From Ascarosepion bandense (taxonomy: Eukaryota > Mollusca > Cephalopoda > Sepiida > Sepiidae), in contig JBBBDQ010000750.1 of assembly GCA_037127315.1 (NCBI GenBank), forward strand, positions 1,581,501-1,645,500: a stretch of DNA of 64,000 nucleotides, written 5' to 3'. Positions 52,541 through 63,508 of the stretch are shown piece after piece. Both the position numbers and the translations under genes were made by a program. Below the pieces are notes generated by a model. It ran no database searches. It was given only the letters and a program-made list of their open reading frames with translations, and was not told where the DNA came from. Numbering within the stretch: the stretch's first letter is position 1; every line of letters starts with the position of its first letter.

Positions 52541-53826
52541 TACGAGGGTCATTCAATAAATAAGGTGAATGTTTTGGTATAAGGACTTCTAATACAGATA
52601 TAAGCTTACTTTTTTCTTTTTTTTTTTTTTTCAACGTAGTCTCCCAGCAGTGTCACACACATTTCCCATCTGTGCACAAACTTCCATATTCCCTCAGCGT
52701 AAAAATATTTGAACTGATGTCTCAGTCAAGTTCATCGTCACTTTCAGAATTCGTGCCTCTCGTGAACGATTTCAAAGGACCAAACAGGTGAAGGGGCAAG
52801 GTTTGGGCTGTAACGGGGATGAGGGAGCAGTTCCTAGCCAAGCTCGCTGATGGTCTGCACCGTTTGGGCTGTTGTGTGAGGCCTTGCATTGTCTTGATGC
52901 AAGACGACTCCATGTGACTGATTACCCCTGCGTTTGTTCTTTATGTCTTTCTTGACCTGTCTAAGCAGTTCACAGTAGTTGGCACTGTTCACAGTGCTTC
53001 CTTTCTCAAGGTATGAAATGGTGATTTGGGCCTTGCATATCCCAAAAAACGGTGAGCATCCCAAAAAACCTTCCCCGTGGGCCGCTGGGACTTGAACTTC
53101 TTCTTCACTGGAGAGCCTGAGTGCTTCCACTCCACTGCCGTTTGGACTCAGGCTCATAGTGCCAAACCTATGTCTCGTTACATGTGACAACCTTCTTCAA
53201 AAACTCTTCACCATCCTTCTCATAGCAGGAGAGACACTACTGGGACAACCCGACACGCCTGTTTGGACTCTACAGTAAGTATCTTTGGCACCCATCGGCA
53301 GCTGTCCTTCGAGTAGGCAAGGTCATCATGGACAATTTTGTGTGCTGTTCCAACAGATAGGCTCAAAGTCCTCGCATTGTCATCCACTGTCACCCTTCTG
53401 TCAGACTGATTAAGGTTATTGAATGATTCGATCACCTCAGGTGCCCTCACTTGTAGGCCTCCCAGGACTGTATTCATCCTCAACACTGCTCCGTCCTTCT
53501 TTAAACAATTTAGCCCACTTGTAGACATTTTTTCGGCTGAAACATTTGGCACCATACATAGTTGATATTCTCCCATGAATTTCAACTGGTTCGCACTCTT
53601 CAGCAACCAAAAACTTGATAACTGACCTCTGTTCAATCCTGGAGCATGCTTCTTGGTTGGCCATCTTTGTTAATCTCCAAAACTCTCAAAGTTTTTTTTT
53701 TCAATCTGCAAAAAAATGAAATCCCTTTGAAAAAGAAAGGAAAAAAGTTTTAAAAAAGTAAGCTTCTACCTGTATTAGAAGTCCTTATACCAAAACATTC
53801 ACCTTATTTATTGAATGACCCTCGTA
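52541..53826 (-). mobile_element. Mariner, full-length with both TA duplications
   Basis: About 1.28 kb between TA dinucleotides at 52541-52542 and 53825-53826. The terminal inverted repeats are over 60 bp with few mismatches (CGAGGGTCATTCAATAAATA ... GGTATAAGGACTTCTAATAC). Same family as the deleted copy at 40821. Confidence 0.92.
52722..53664 (-). pseudogene. Mariner transposase pseudogene
   Basis: DNA transposase of the Tc1/mariner superfamily, starting MANQEACSRIEQRSVIKFLV at 53664. N-terminal helix-turn-helix segments: FSRKNVYKWAKLFKEGRSSV, then in another frame SDRRVTVDDNARTLSLSVG and KIVHDDLAYSK, then CRWVPKILTVESK. The first catalytic site reads TCNET, with Asn for the usual Asp. After a further shift come YLEKGSTVNSANYCELL and GVVLHQDNARPHTTAQT with the second Asp. 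The third site is lost: about 8 bases are missing after LAPS, leaving LAPSP where LAPSD is expected. FGPLKSFTRGT and SESDDELD follow, then a stop. Two of three catalytic residues are gone, and at least three frameshifts are present. Confidence 0.85.
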
Positions 53827-54036
53827 GATATCATTGTCTTCTTTGATTCCGTGGACGTTAACAGTGTTATTTTGTTCTTCTGCCTCAAAGTTGATGTCAT
53901 CATCACTTTTGTCTAGTTATCACATCAGGCAACATTTTTCAGTTATTTTTTTTTCAAAATTGATTCAGAAAAGTTGTGCGTTACTTTGTTCTGTCTGTTC
54001 AACAACATATCAACACTTCATGAGTCATTTAATTCA
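53827..54036. other. No recognised feature
   Basis: T-rich sequence; ATCAACACTTCATGAGTC near 54008 resembles the start of Rep-C. Confidence 0.35.
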
Positions 54037-54422
54037 ACCAATCTGTCGCAGAATGTAAAAGCAACCTACTGAGGGAAAATCTTCTACCCAGTCAGAGACA
54101 TGATCGCTCAAACGTATATCACGTATGACACTTAACTGACTGATCTGGGTTCTATAGCCTTGGTTGACAACCAGTCTACCGCAAAAGTAATGGCAATTTA
54201 CCGCGGGAAATTCTTCTGCCCAGTCAGTCATGTCTCGAAAGAGACATGATCGTCCAAGCATGTATCACGGATGACATTTAACTGACTGGGTAATAGGATT
54301 GAATAGTAGGACACTGGGTTCTATAGCCTTGATTAGCAACCAGTCTACTACATAAAGTAATGGCAACCTATTGCGGGAAAATCTTCTGCCAAGTGTGTAT
54401 CACGTGTGGCATTTAACTGACT
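54037..54422 (+). mobile_element. Three SINE-3 3' halves in tandem
   Basis: Three successive blocks of the SINE-3 3' half, each with CAACCAGTCTACCGC-like text, GGGAAAATCTTCTGCC and a CTTAACTGACTG-type terminus (54132-54145, 54276-54290, 54408-54422). None has a tRNA-like head. Confidence 0.8.
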
Positions 54423-54890
54423 GGAGACCAAATCAAATAACATACATAAGCATTAATGCTGCTCGATATTTTTTAGCTAAATCCTTTATTTAGTCAATAT
54501 GGGTAGATTGTTCTAATTCCATGTGCCATGTGCCATGCCCTTTCCAGATAACCCAGTTTCAGTTAATCCCTTTAGTAACTGAAGTCTTCAAGTTTTTGTT
54601 CACCCCTGCTATGGCCACTGTTGTTGCAAATTCAATACCGCAGTCACTCTCGGATTACTTCAACCAACGCTTCTATTTACTGGGTCATGTTTCCTTGGAG
54701 ACTGAATAACTGAAACTGAGATAATCAGAAGAGGCAAGGCACATGGAACGAGAACAATCTATCCCAGCGGACGTAATAAAAGGCTCTGTTCAAAATTCTT
54801 GTAAATTTTTTAATATAATATTCTGTTCGAATTGAGAACAATAATTATCGTAGTTGGTTCATATTTTACTTGTTCAGTTTAACAATTCAA
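54423..54890. repeat. Unassigned sequence with a short shared repeat
   Basis: 54712-54793 matches 10947-11024 (GGCACATGGAACGAGAACAA). The remainder is not recognised. Confidence 0.4.
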
Positions 54891-56831
54891 AATAATTCAA
54901 TTATTCTAAATAATTCAAAATAATTCAGTATTCTAAATAATTCAAAATAATTCAGTATTCTAAATAATTCAAAGTAGTATTCTCAATAATTAAAACATAT
55001 TCAGTATTCTAAATAATTCAAAATAATTCAGTATTCTAAATAATTCAAAATAATTCAGTATTCTAAATAATTCAAAATAATTCAGTATTCTAAATAATTC
55101 AAAATAATTCAGTATTCTAAATAATTCAAAATAATTCAGTATTCTAAATAATTCAAAACTAATTCAGTATTCTAAATAATTCAAAAATAATTCAGTATTC
55201 TAAATAATTCAAAATAATTCGTATTCTAAATAATTCAAAATAATTCGGTATTCTAAATAATTCAAAATAATTCATTATTCTAAATAATTCAAAATAATTC
55301 AGTATTCTAAATAATTCAAAATAATTCAGTATTCTAAATAATTCAAAATAATTCAGTATTCTAAATAATTCAAAATAATTCAGTATTCTAAATAATTCAA
55401 AATAATTCAAGTATTCTAAATAATTCAAAATAATTCAGTATTCTAAATAATTCAAAATAATTCGGTATTCTAAATAATTCAAAATAATTCAGTATTCTAA
55501 ATAATTCAAAATAATTCAGTATTCTAAATAATTCAAAATAATTCAGTATTCTAAATAATTCAAAATAATTCAGTATTCTAAATAATTCAAAATAATTCAG
55601 TATTCTAAATAGTCAAAAATAATTCAGTATTCTAAATAATTCAAAATAATTCAGTATTCTAAATAATTCAAAAATAATTCAGTATTCTAAATAATTCAAA
55701 ATAATTCAGTATTCTAAATAATTCAAAATAATTCAGTATTCTAAATAATTCAAAATAATTCAGTATTCTAAATAATTCAAAATAATTCAGTATTCTAAAT
55801 AAATTAAAATAATTCAGTATTCTAAATAATTCAAAATAATTCAGTATTCTAAATAATTCAAAATAATTCAAAGTATTCTAAATAATTCAAAATAATTCAG
55901 TATTTCTAAATAATTCAAAATAATTAAGTATTCTAAATAATTCAAAATAATTCAGTATTCTAAATAATTCAAAATAATTAAATTATTCTAAATAATTCAA
56001 AATAATTCAGTATTCTAAATAATTCAAAATAATTCAGTATTCTAAATAATTCAAAATAATTCAGTATTCTAAATAATTCAAAATAATTTGAGTATTCTAA
56101 ATAATTCAAAATAATTCAGTATTCTAAATAATTCAAAATAATTCAGTATTCTAAATAATTCAATAATTCAGTATTCTAAATAATTCCAAAATAATTCAGT
56201 ATTCTAAATAATTCAAAATAATTCAGTATTCTAAATAATTCAAAAATAATTCAGTATTCTAAATAATTCAAAATAATTCAGTATTCTAAATAATTCAAAA
56301 TAATTCAGTATTCAATAATTCAAAATAATTCAGTATTCTAAATAATTCAAAATAATTCAGTAATTAAATAATTCAAAATAATTCAATAGTATTCTAAATA
56401 ATTCAAAATAATTCTTGATATTCTAAATAATTCAAAATAATTCAGTATTCACAAATAATTCAAAATAATTCAGTATTCTAAATAATTCAAAGTATAATTC
56501 AGTATTCTAAACAATTCAAAATAATTCAGTATTCTAAATAATTCAAAATAATTCAGTATTCTAAATAATTCAAAATAATTCAGTATTCTAAATAATTTAA
56601 AATTCAAAATAATTCACTATTCTAAATAATTCAAAATAATTCACTATTCTAAATAATTCAAAATAATTCAGTATTCTAAATAATTCAAAATAATTCAGTA
56701 TTCTAAATAATTCAAAATAATTCACTATTCTAAATAATTCAAAATAATTCAGTATTCTAAATAATTCAAAATAATTCAGTATTCTAAATAATTCAAAATA
56801 ATTCACTATTCTAAATAATTCAAAATAATTC
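54891..56831. repeat. 27-bp minisatellite, about 1.94 kb (roughly 70 units)
   Basis: Unit ATTCAAAATAATTCAGTATT plus CTAAATA. Units are highly uniform in the middle, with scattered 1-3 bp indels and a late block where GTATTC becomes CTATTC (56610-56810). On the minus strand the 27-bp unit is free of stops in one phase and reads NYFELFRIL again and again, in runs of up to about 78 codons between indels. Confidence 0.95.
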
Positions 56832-57333
56832 AATCAAATCGAAAATTTATTGACGTACAATACATAAAAATAAATATTATAATATTTTATAATATTCTCT
56901 ATTATTTTGCTTTATATTACTTAAATATAATATTTCTTTATATTACTTAAATATATTTTAATATAAAGATAATACATACATTTAGCATAATACATACAAA
57001 TTAATTCAATGAAAGATTCCATTCAAATTTATTTTTTTTATTCATTAAAAAATGCCTTCAAATATATGCAAGTGTCATATTTGTATACATTATTTCGATA
57101 CAAATTTAAATGGAAATGTATTTCGTGTTATCATACACACATACACTAACGTTACCCTCCAACATACACACATTAATGCATCTTACCATCCAAGATTGCA
57201 TACATATTTTTAAAAAATTCATCTATCGTTTCAATACACTTGATGCGTGTATTATCACGCACAGATTCATATAAAAAGACAAGTCATCTAATACATGTAT
57301 ACACTTGCACTTAAAATAATCGTCTATTGTTTT
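56832..57333. other. No recognised feature
   Basis: AT-rich, with small ATTACTTAAATATA duplications near 56930. Confidence 0.4.
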
Positions 57334-57855
57334 ACTAGCAGTATAGCCCGGTGTTGCTCGGGTGTAAGGAAAGCTTTAAAACTAATCCATGGTCCCGGAG
57401 CTCAGACTTAGCCTAAAAAATATTTGTGTGAAGTTTGGTGAGAATCGGATAAAAATTGTGGATTTGTATAAAAGACATACAGACAGATAAACACACAAAC
57501 ATCTTGCCTTATATATATATATATTATCGATTTTCTGCACTATTATAAGAACTGCAACCTTGAAACTTCTGAATACCGTTTCTTATGTCATTGTCTATGA
57601 TTGTATCAAATTTGATTAAGATTGGACCGATCCTTCTATAACCCGATTTTTTCGATTATCGATTTTCGATATTTATCGGGGTACCTCGACACAAAACCTA
57701 GCCAAGAATACTCGCAGACGCTTATAGTACAACTGTGTAAATTTTCAAGAAAATCGGTTGAGCCGTTTCGGAGTCTATAGGTAACGGATACGCACACACA
57801 CAGACACACACAGACACACACACAGACAAAGTTCCATTTATAAATAAGTTTAGAT
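57334..57855 (+). mobile_element. CG-repeat, third copy
   Basis: ACTAGCAGTATAGCCCGGTG to AAATAAGTTTAGAT. Both modules are present, with a short central TA tract (57514-57526). Closest in structure to 16376. Confidence 0.75.
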
Positions 57856-57987
57856 TACACGTGACTCATATCTGATCAATAAGAATCAGACCCCAACCAA
57901 TATCTTAGTATACTGTCTCTTTGTTAAAAAAATTATTTTTTCATTTTTAAAACAGATCTCTGAAGAAGCCTTAATAAAATTGAAACA

Positions 57988-58682
57988 TGTGCAGTATTGC
58001 TGCCATATCTGGTCCGGTGCTCCTGCTATCCATTCAGGTGTGCTCGACCGAATCCAACAGAGAATCTGTAATGTGATCGATCCCGACTTGTCAGCTAGGA
58101 TATAGTTGCTTTCTCACCGACGCAGTGTGGCTTCCCTGTGTCTCTTCTACAAATACTTTCACGGCTTCTGCTCCGATGAACTTAAATCACTGGTACCCCC
58201 TATATACGAATTTCCTCGAGCCACAAGATTAGCAACTAGGTCCCACCCTTTTACTGTGAAACCAATAAATTGTAAACGCAAATTCTACTACATCAGCTTC
58301 TTTTCTCGCACTTCCTGCCTGTGGAAATCTCTTCCGCATACTTGCTTTCCCGACAGTTACAATCTCCAAGAATTTAAATGTAAAGTCAATAGTCATCTCC
58401 TGCCTCACTAACTCACCACCTATCTCTCATGCTTTTTCTTCGTCCACCTCACTCTCATCAGTACTCTCTTCCCTCTCCTACTCTCTTCCTGACATCTCCT
58501 GAAACCGCTCACTCCTCATAACATTCCTCCTCGTCCACCCCACTCTCATCAGTACTCTCTTCCCTCTCTTACTCTCTTCCTGACAACACCTGCCACCTCT
58601 CACTTCTCATAAAATTCCTCCTATGTAACCCCCTGCACAACAGTGGTAGTAACATGCCTTGCTTAGGGCGACACAATTTTAA
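57988..58682 (+). pseudogene. LINE-B C-terminal coding region and 3' end
   Basis: Upstream GAPAIHSGVLDRIQQRICNV-like text in another frame leads into a 101-codon frame (58106-58411): SVASLCLFYKYFHGFCSDEL, FPRATRLATRSHPFTVKPIN, CKRKFYYISFFSRTSCLW, then KCKVNSHLLPH and a stop. The untranslated end has a tandem CACTCTCATCAGTACTCTCT duplication and the terminus GCCTTGCTTAGGGCG. RT absent. Confidence 0.8.
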
Positions 58683-58924
58683 AAAAAAACGTAGATTGAG
58701 AGACATTTAGTACTTCGTTATTTATATATTCTCTGATCTTATTGAATTTCAATCCATATATTAAACTCACACTTTTATGAATTGAGATCTAGTATGTATC
58801 GAAATTTGACAATGGGAAAAGAAACAAATAACCAAAGTTTATAAATCTAGCATGTATCGCTTTTATTAAGTCTTTGTCAGACAATGAGAAAAAAATGAAA
58901 GTTTTGTGGATTCCGGAGGAAGAA

Positions 58925-59330
58925 CTGCCTAATTAATAAACTACAAAAACAGATATGGAGATAGAAAAGTAGGTTATATTGAATGTAATATACAAACTGG
59001 AATAAGGGTTAGTCAATTCAGGAATACTATTAGTAGAAATAAATAAAACGTAAGTTATATTGAATGTAATATACAAACTGGAACGCGGTTTAGTAAATTT
59101 AGGAATACTATTAGTAGAAATAAATAAAACGTAGGTTATATTGAACGTAATATACAAAGCTCAGAGCTAGTCTGGTTTCTGGGTAACTTCGGTATATGTC
59201 GGAACTCTTCGATAGCTGTAACGGATCTCTACGATTACTCTCCACTGTAAACTGCAACTACAACTGAGATTCCAGATCTTCCACTGTTTTCTTTATGGCA
59301 GGATTATATATACACTCAGTCGCGTCCATT
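58925..59330 (-). repeat. LTR-like repeat (minus) with an 81-bp tandem expansion
   Basis: Second copy of the repeat at 10661. Within it, GTAGGTTATATTGAATG ... AATAAATAAAAC is repeated about 2.4 times (starts near 58969, 59051 and 59131), while the other copy has one unit. Confidence 0.6.
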
Positions 59331-60231
59331 GTCATATACAAAAGGTAGTGATCCCACAACAGAAAGAAAATATTGTTATTTTTCATTTTTGTGTTGTTAT
59401 ATCTTTATTGAGTTCGTGTGTATAATTTACTTGTGTAAGTGTATCATAATTCTAGTTTGTTTATGTGGGATTCGAATAATAATGTATATTCGTTCGTGTG
59501 CACCCGCATATGTATGTGTGTGTGTATGTGTGTATGTGTGTCTCATTAGCATTTTTATTTCATTGTTAACCGCCCGCATATACATTTGGCGAGGTTTTAT
59601 GTGAGATTCGAACAATTTACGTAACAACGATAGAAGTAGGTAGATATATATTACATTCTTTAAATATGAATTATTTGAATGTTGGTAATGTAATACATTG
59701 TGTTCGACGCTTGTTTAAAGATGGTAAAATATTAATTAGAATTCCCTCGAAGTATTACTTGCGTAATTCATGACTGCATTATTTTCAAAATTAGTTTTCC
59801 AATCTTGTTTTATACTCTTTCCAGAATTACCGATTCCGTTCTTTGATAAACTTAATATTGATGAGAACAAAGACAATTTCTTTGTTTAGATTTTTTATAA
59901 TCATTTCACTTCAAAGAAGGTCATAAAGCCACCAAGACGCAATAGGTTTCCGAGTATGTGATAATATTAGAAACGAAAACATTACTAAAGAGAGAGAACA
60001 ATAAAAGTAAAGGAATTTTAAGAATGCATTTTACCCATTAAATTATTTTATGAGCCCAAAACATCGTTTCCTGCATGCATACTGAGAAATGGCATCAATT
60101 ATTAATCCTCTTCCTCTTATATTAACTCTAATCAAAATAAGAAGGTTAGCCAACATAAATCAATTAAATGTCAGAGCCGCAGTGGCTCGCGAGCCATGGT
60201 TTGGTCATCACTGTATTAGTCTCTTGAAAGA

Positions 60232-60262
<31 letters not shown>

Positions 60263-61310
60263 GGTTGATACGAACAAATTTTTAATTTTGGCTAAAATTA
60301 TTTACTGCAAATTTTAAAATGTCAATACTTTTTATACACAAGAGTTGATTTTTTTCCAGAATTTCATATCCCGAAATTAGGGTTGCATATTACAGATGAT
60401 TGCGCATTATATACGAGTAATTTCGGTCCCAAAACTACAACGAAACTAGAATGCTTTCGATAGACAGTTTAAAAATCTCTTTCTCACTGAAATGCAGATT
60501 GCGGTCCATTTTGATAATGTTTCTTGAACGAAATATTAAATGATACCAAATTATGAAATTGGAGAAGAGGGGAGAGAAGAGATAGAAAAAAAGGGAAGAA
60601 GAAGGAACGAATCAAATTTGCAGGGATAGAGAAACGGAGGAAAGAGTGTGGGAGAAGGAAGGTGGCGACTAAAGCTCTGGAACTGTAAGAAGCAAAGAAG
60701 ATAAAAATAATCTTTAAAAAAATGTCAAAAAAAAAAACATTTGGTCGATTCTTACGTTGAGAAAGTCCAGAGGCAACAATACACACAGAGTATATCACGT
60801 CAAATGTCCAGGAAGTTGAGGAACCGTTAGGGGGTTGATGGTGGCGTTGAAGAGGTAGCGGTGGCAAGAAAAAAAAAAATGGCGGGAAAAGCGGGGGAGT
60901 GAAAGGCTATGTAGGAACGCCATTGCGAAAATCTCGTGAGTCATTCCTTGCTTGGAGCGAAAAGAAAAGATTCTTAAGTCTTGAAAATAAACAAAAAAAT
61001 AAATAAAATGAAATGAAATGAAACAGAAAAAAATAAGGGATAGAATTTTATTTAAAAAAATGTTGAGAGTAAAATTTAAGAATAAAAAAATAAAGTCTGA
61101 TGCTTCTCGAACCCCTGCCAAGCGCGTTTTACTAATATTTATTTATTTATTTTATATCAAGAGAAGGGCAATGCGAAAGGGTTGAGGCCAACATTAAAAT
61201 CTTGAAGCACGTAAAAATTGTTTTGCAGACACACTGAAAATAAGAATCTTTCAAACAGAATTTTATTCGCAATACAATCCTTCTGAGCGCTAAGACCTGA
61301 GTTTAGAACA
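59331..61310. other. No gene recognised; LINE-B terminus remnant at 59895-59965
   Basis: AT-rich sequence with TG-rich text (59510-59545), a T tract (60237-60262) and A/G-rich sequence. ATAATCATTTCACTTCAAAG with GCCACCAAGACGCAATAGG near 59897 is a diverged LINE-B 3' end on the minus strand. Frames of 100-127 codons at 60484-61121 (minus) are low-complexity Phe/Ser-rich and not recognised. Confidence 0.4.
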
Positions 61311-61314
61311 TACA

Positions 61315-61372
61315 CGCATACATACATACATACATACATACATACATACATACATACATACATGCATACGTA

Positions 61373-61421
<49 letters not shown>

Positions 61422-61460
61422 TCTCTTTTTTTGCTAAAACCTGACTGTACTACTTATATA

Positions 61461-61506
<46 letters not shown>

Positions 61507-61612
61507 TCCCTTTTTTTGCTAAAACCTGACTGTACTACTTATATAAATAATAATAATAATAATAATAATAATATCCCTTTTTTTGCTAAAACCTGACTGT
61601 ACTACTTATATA

Positions 61613-61649
<37 letters not shown>

Positions 61650-61689
61650 TCCCTTTTTTTTGCTAAAACCTGACTGTACTACTTATATA

Positions 61690-61730
<41 letters not shown>
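61315..61730. repeat. CATA tract and a five-unit TAA tandem array
   Basis: A CATA tract at 61315-61365 is followed by TAA runs separated by an identical 43-bp spacer (TATCCCTTTTTTTGC, TAAAACCTGACTGTACTACT, TATATAAA). The spacer occurs at about 61421, 61506, 61573, 61648 and again after the insertion at 62203. Confidence 0.9.
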
Positions 61731-61732
<2 letters not shown>

Positions 61733-62190
61733 CAGCAAACAGGCCAGACATTATTGTTAAAAACCAGAAGGAGAAAACTTGTCTATTAATTGATATGGCT
61801 TGTCCAGCGGATTGTAACATAGCAATCAAGGAATTTGAAAAACTGTCAAAATATAAAGACCTGGAAATTGAAATAGAAAAAATGTGGAAATTGAAAACAA
61901 GAGTTGTGCCAGTGATAGTAGGTGCACTTGGAATGATAAAAAATGGAACAAAACAACACATTGAAAGAATCCCTGGAAACCCCAGCTTAAGAGATATACA
62001 AAAAATTGTCTTATTAAGTACAGCCCACACACTAAGGAAAACTTTATCTATGTAATGCTTGGGATGATAGGGAAGATAGAAAAACATGAAATGGAGCCAT
62101 AACAACACGCCACTACCTGCCTTAGGTCTCCCCGCAGACTTGGTTGGTCGTGTGACCAAAGCAGAAATCGAAATATGATGAAAAATGACA
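61731..62190 (+). pseudogene. R4/Dong-like element, 5'-truncated copy inside the TAA array
   Basis: 460 bp, about 97 percent identical by eye to 33178-33640 of the long copy. It starts inside the endonuclease domain (RPDIIVKNQKEK) and reads LLIDMACPADCNIAIKEFEK, KYKDLEIEIEKMWKLKTRVV, then RIPGNPSLRDIQKIVLLSTA and ends TLRKTLSM with a stop. Here the C-terminal frame is intact, which shows that the long copy carries an extra base. The 3' end GAAAAATGACA joins TAA repeats exactly as in the long copy. TAA runs lie on both sides. Confidence 0.9.
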
Positions 62191-62244
62191 TAATAATAAT
62201 AATATCCCTTTTTTTTGCTAAAACCTGACTGTACTACTTATATA

Positions 62245-62281
<37 letters not shown>
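62191..62281. repeat. TAA tandem array, continuation
   Basis: TAA repeats, one 43-bp spacer, then TAA repeats again, directly continuing the array interrupted by the R4-like insertion. Confidence 0.9.
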
Positions 62282-63136
62282 TATATATGTTTGCAGTAAA
62301 GTAAGGTTTCACTCACGGAGGATATTATTAGTCATTGATTACTGACCATCTCGTATCAAGTTGCATGGTATTGGCAACGATTGAATATAAAATTCGGCAT
62401 GACAGAGTGGGCCAATATCTGCACTGGAAAATATGCAACTTTTACGGGAAGAAAACCGTAAGAAACTGTTATGAACATCATACAAACCCGGTTACAGAGA
62501 GCACCTCGCGGTGGTGCAATGGTTAGCAAGCTTGTATCGCTAGAATCATTACAATTGAGTTTTATCCTCACTGGTTGCCCCATACTTTCGGCTTTATGTC
62601 ACATCTAAGCAACGCTTAGAAAATTGGCATACCGATCTGGTTACAGAGTTAGGATCAGTAACAATTTTATGGGACGTTACAAGACACACAAACAGAACAA
62701 TCAAAGCCAATCGCCCAGACAAAATGATCAAAGACCTAAAAAATAATATGGGCCTTATTATTGATATGACAGTCCTTACAGAATGTTATGTATCTTTCAA
62801 GGTCTTCAAAAAATATCGATATGCAAGGAATTTTGAAGTTAGAATCTAAAAAATGTGGCAAATGAGGAGACCAATAATTCCACTTGTAGTTGGAGCCCTC
62901 GGATTAAATGGAAATGGTTCTGATAAACTCATTCAAGGGATCCCTGGTAAATCAAGCCTTAAAGAAATATAAAAAAAATATATTCACAAGTGCGGCCCAT
63001 AACTTACGAAGGGTTATATATATGCAAATTGTGTGCGATCGGTTTTTTTTGTTTTTTTTCTCTCTCAAAATGCTATAATGCCATTTTTGACCTGGGTCTC
63101 TGCTTGGGAGCCGGAAAGAAATGAATATACCCCAGA

Positions 63137-63137
<1 letters not shown>
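62282..63137 (+). pseudogene. Second R4-like element, endonuclease domain, split by SINE-2
   Basis: A different R4-like family from the one at 33178. Left part: DHLVSSCMVLATIEYKIRHD (end of the CCHC finger), RVGQYLHWKICNFYGKK and HHTNPVTE. Right part, after the SINE: SVTILWDVTRHTNRTIKANR, PDKMIKDLK, LIIDMTVLTECYVSFK, then a stop, KMWQMRRPIIPLVVGALGL and IQGIPGKSSLKEI. The PD and D...K nuclease positions are recognisable. Its 3' end (AATATACCCCAGAAA) again abuts a TAA array. 5'-truncated, with at least two stops. Confidence 0.8.
62500..62638 (+). mobile_element. SINE-2 with target-site duplication, in the R4-like fragment
   Basis: CACCTCGCGGTGGTGCAATGG head, GAGTTTTATCCTCAC B-box region and CACATCTAAGCAACGCTTAG. 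GGTTACAGAG flanks it at 62490-62499 and 62639-62648. The bases just before the right copy (GGCATACCGATCT) partly resemble the text before the left copy. Confidence 0.8.

Positions 63138-63195
<58 letters not shown>
63138..63195. repeat. TAA array at the 3' junction of the second R4-like element
   Basis: About 19 uninterrupted TAA units. Confidence 0.95.
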
Positions 63196-63235
63196 AATCA
63201 TTCTGCTCACTTAAATCTGGCCTTTATGCATGCAT

Positions 63236-63508
63236 GTGCGTCGTGGTGCAGTGGATATCGGCTTGGAACGAGAAATCGGGAAGCCGAGTTCGAATTCCAC
63301 TCGTATTCCTTGCATTCACTTACGCGCAAATACCCTTGGGAAAGGTAATAATCCGTCTCTTCCTTCCAGTTATGGGTTAAATAATAGAACAGATTGGGTT
63401 CTGCAGCCTTGGTCAGCAATCAGTCTACCACAGAAAGCAATGGCAACCTACTGCGGGGTAATCTTCTGCCCAGTCAGCCATGTCTCTTTCGAGACATGAT
63501 CACCCAAT
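63236..63508 (+). mobile_element. SINE-3, near full-length
   Basis: GTCGTGGTGCAGTGGATATC head, GAGTTCGAATTCC B box, complete body and 3' hairpin. Truncated just after GACATGATCACCCAA, so the last 30 bp are missing. Confidence 0.9.

Noticed and set aside
54891..56831. CRISPR-like array
   Set aside because: Units are contiguous, with no unique spacers, in a eukaryotic repeat setting.
60484..61121. Phe/Ser-rich minus-strand frames of 108-127 codons
   Set aside because: Low complexity on the A/G-rich plus strand and no motif.
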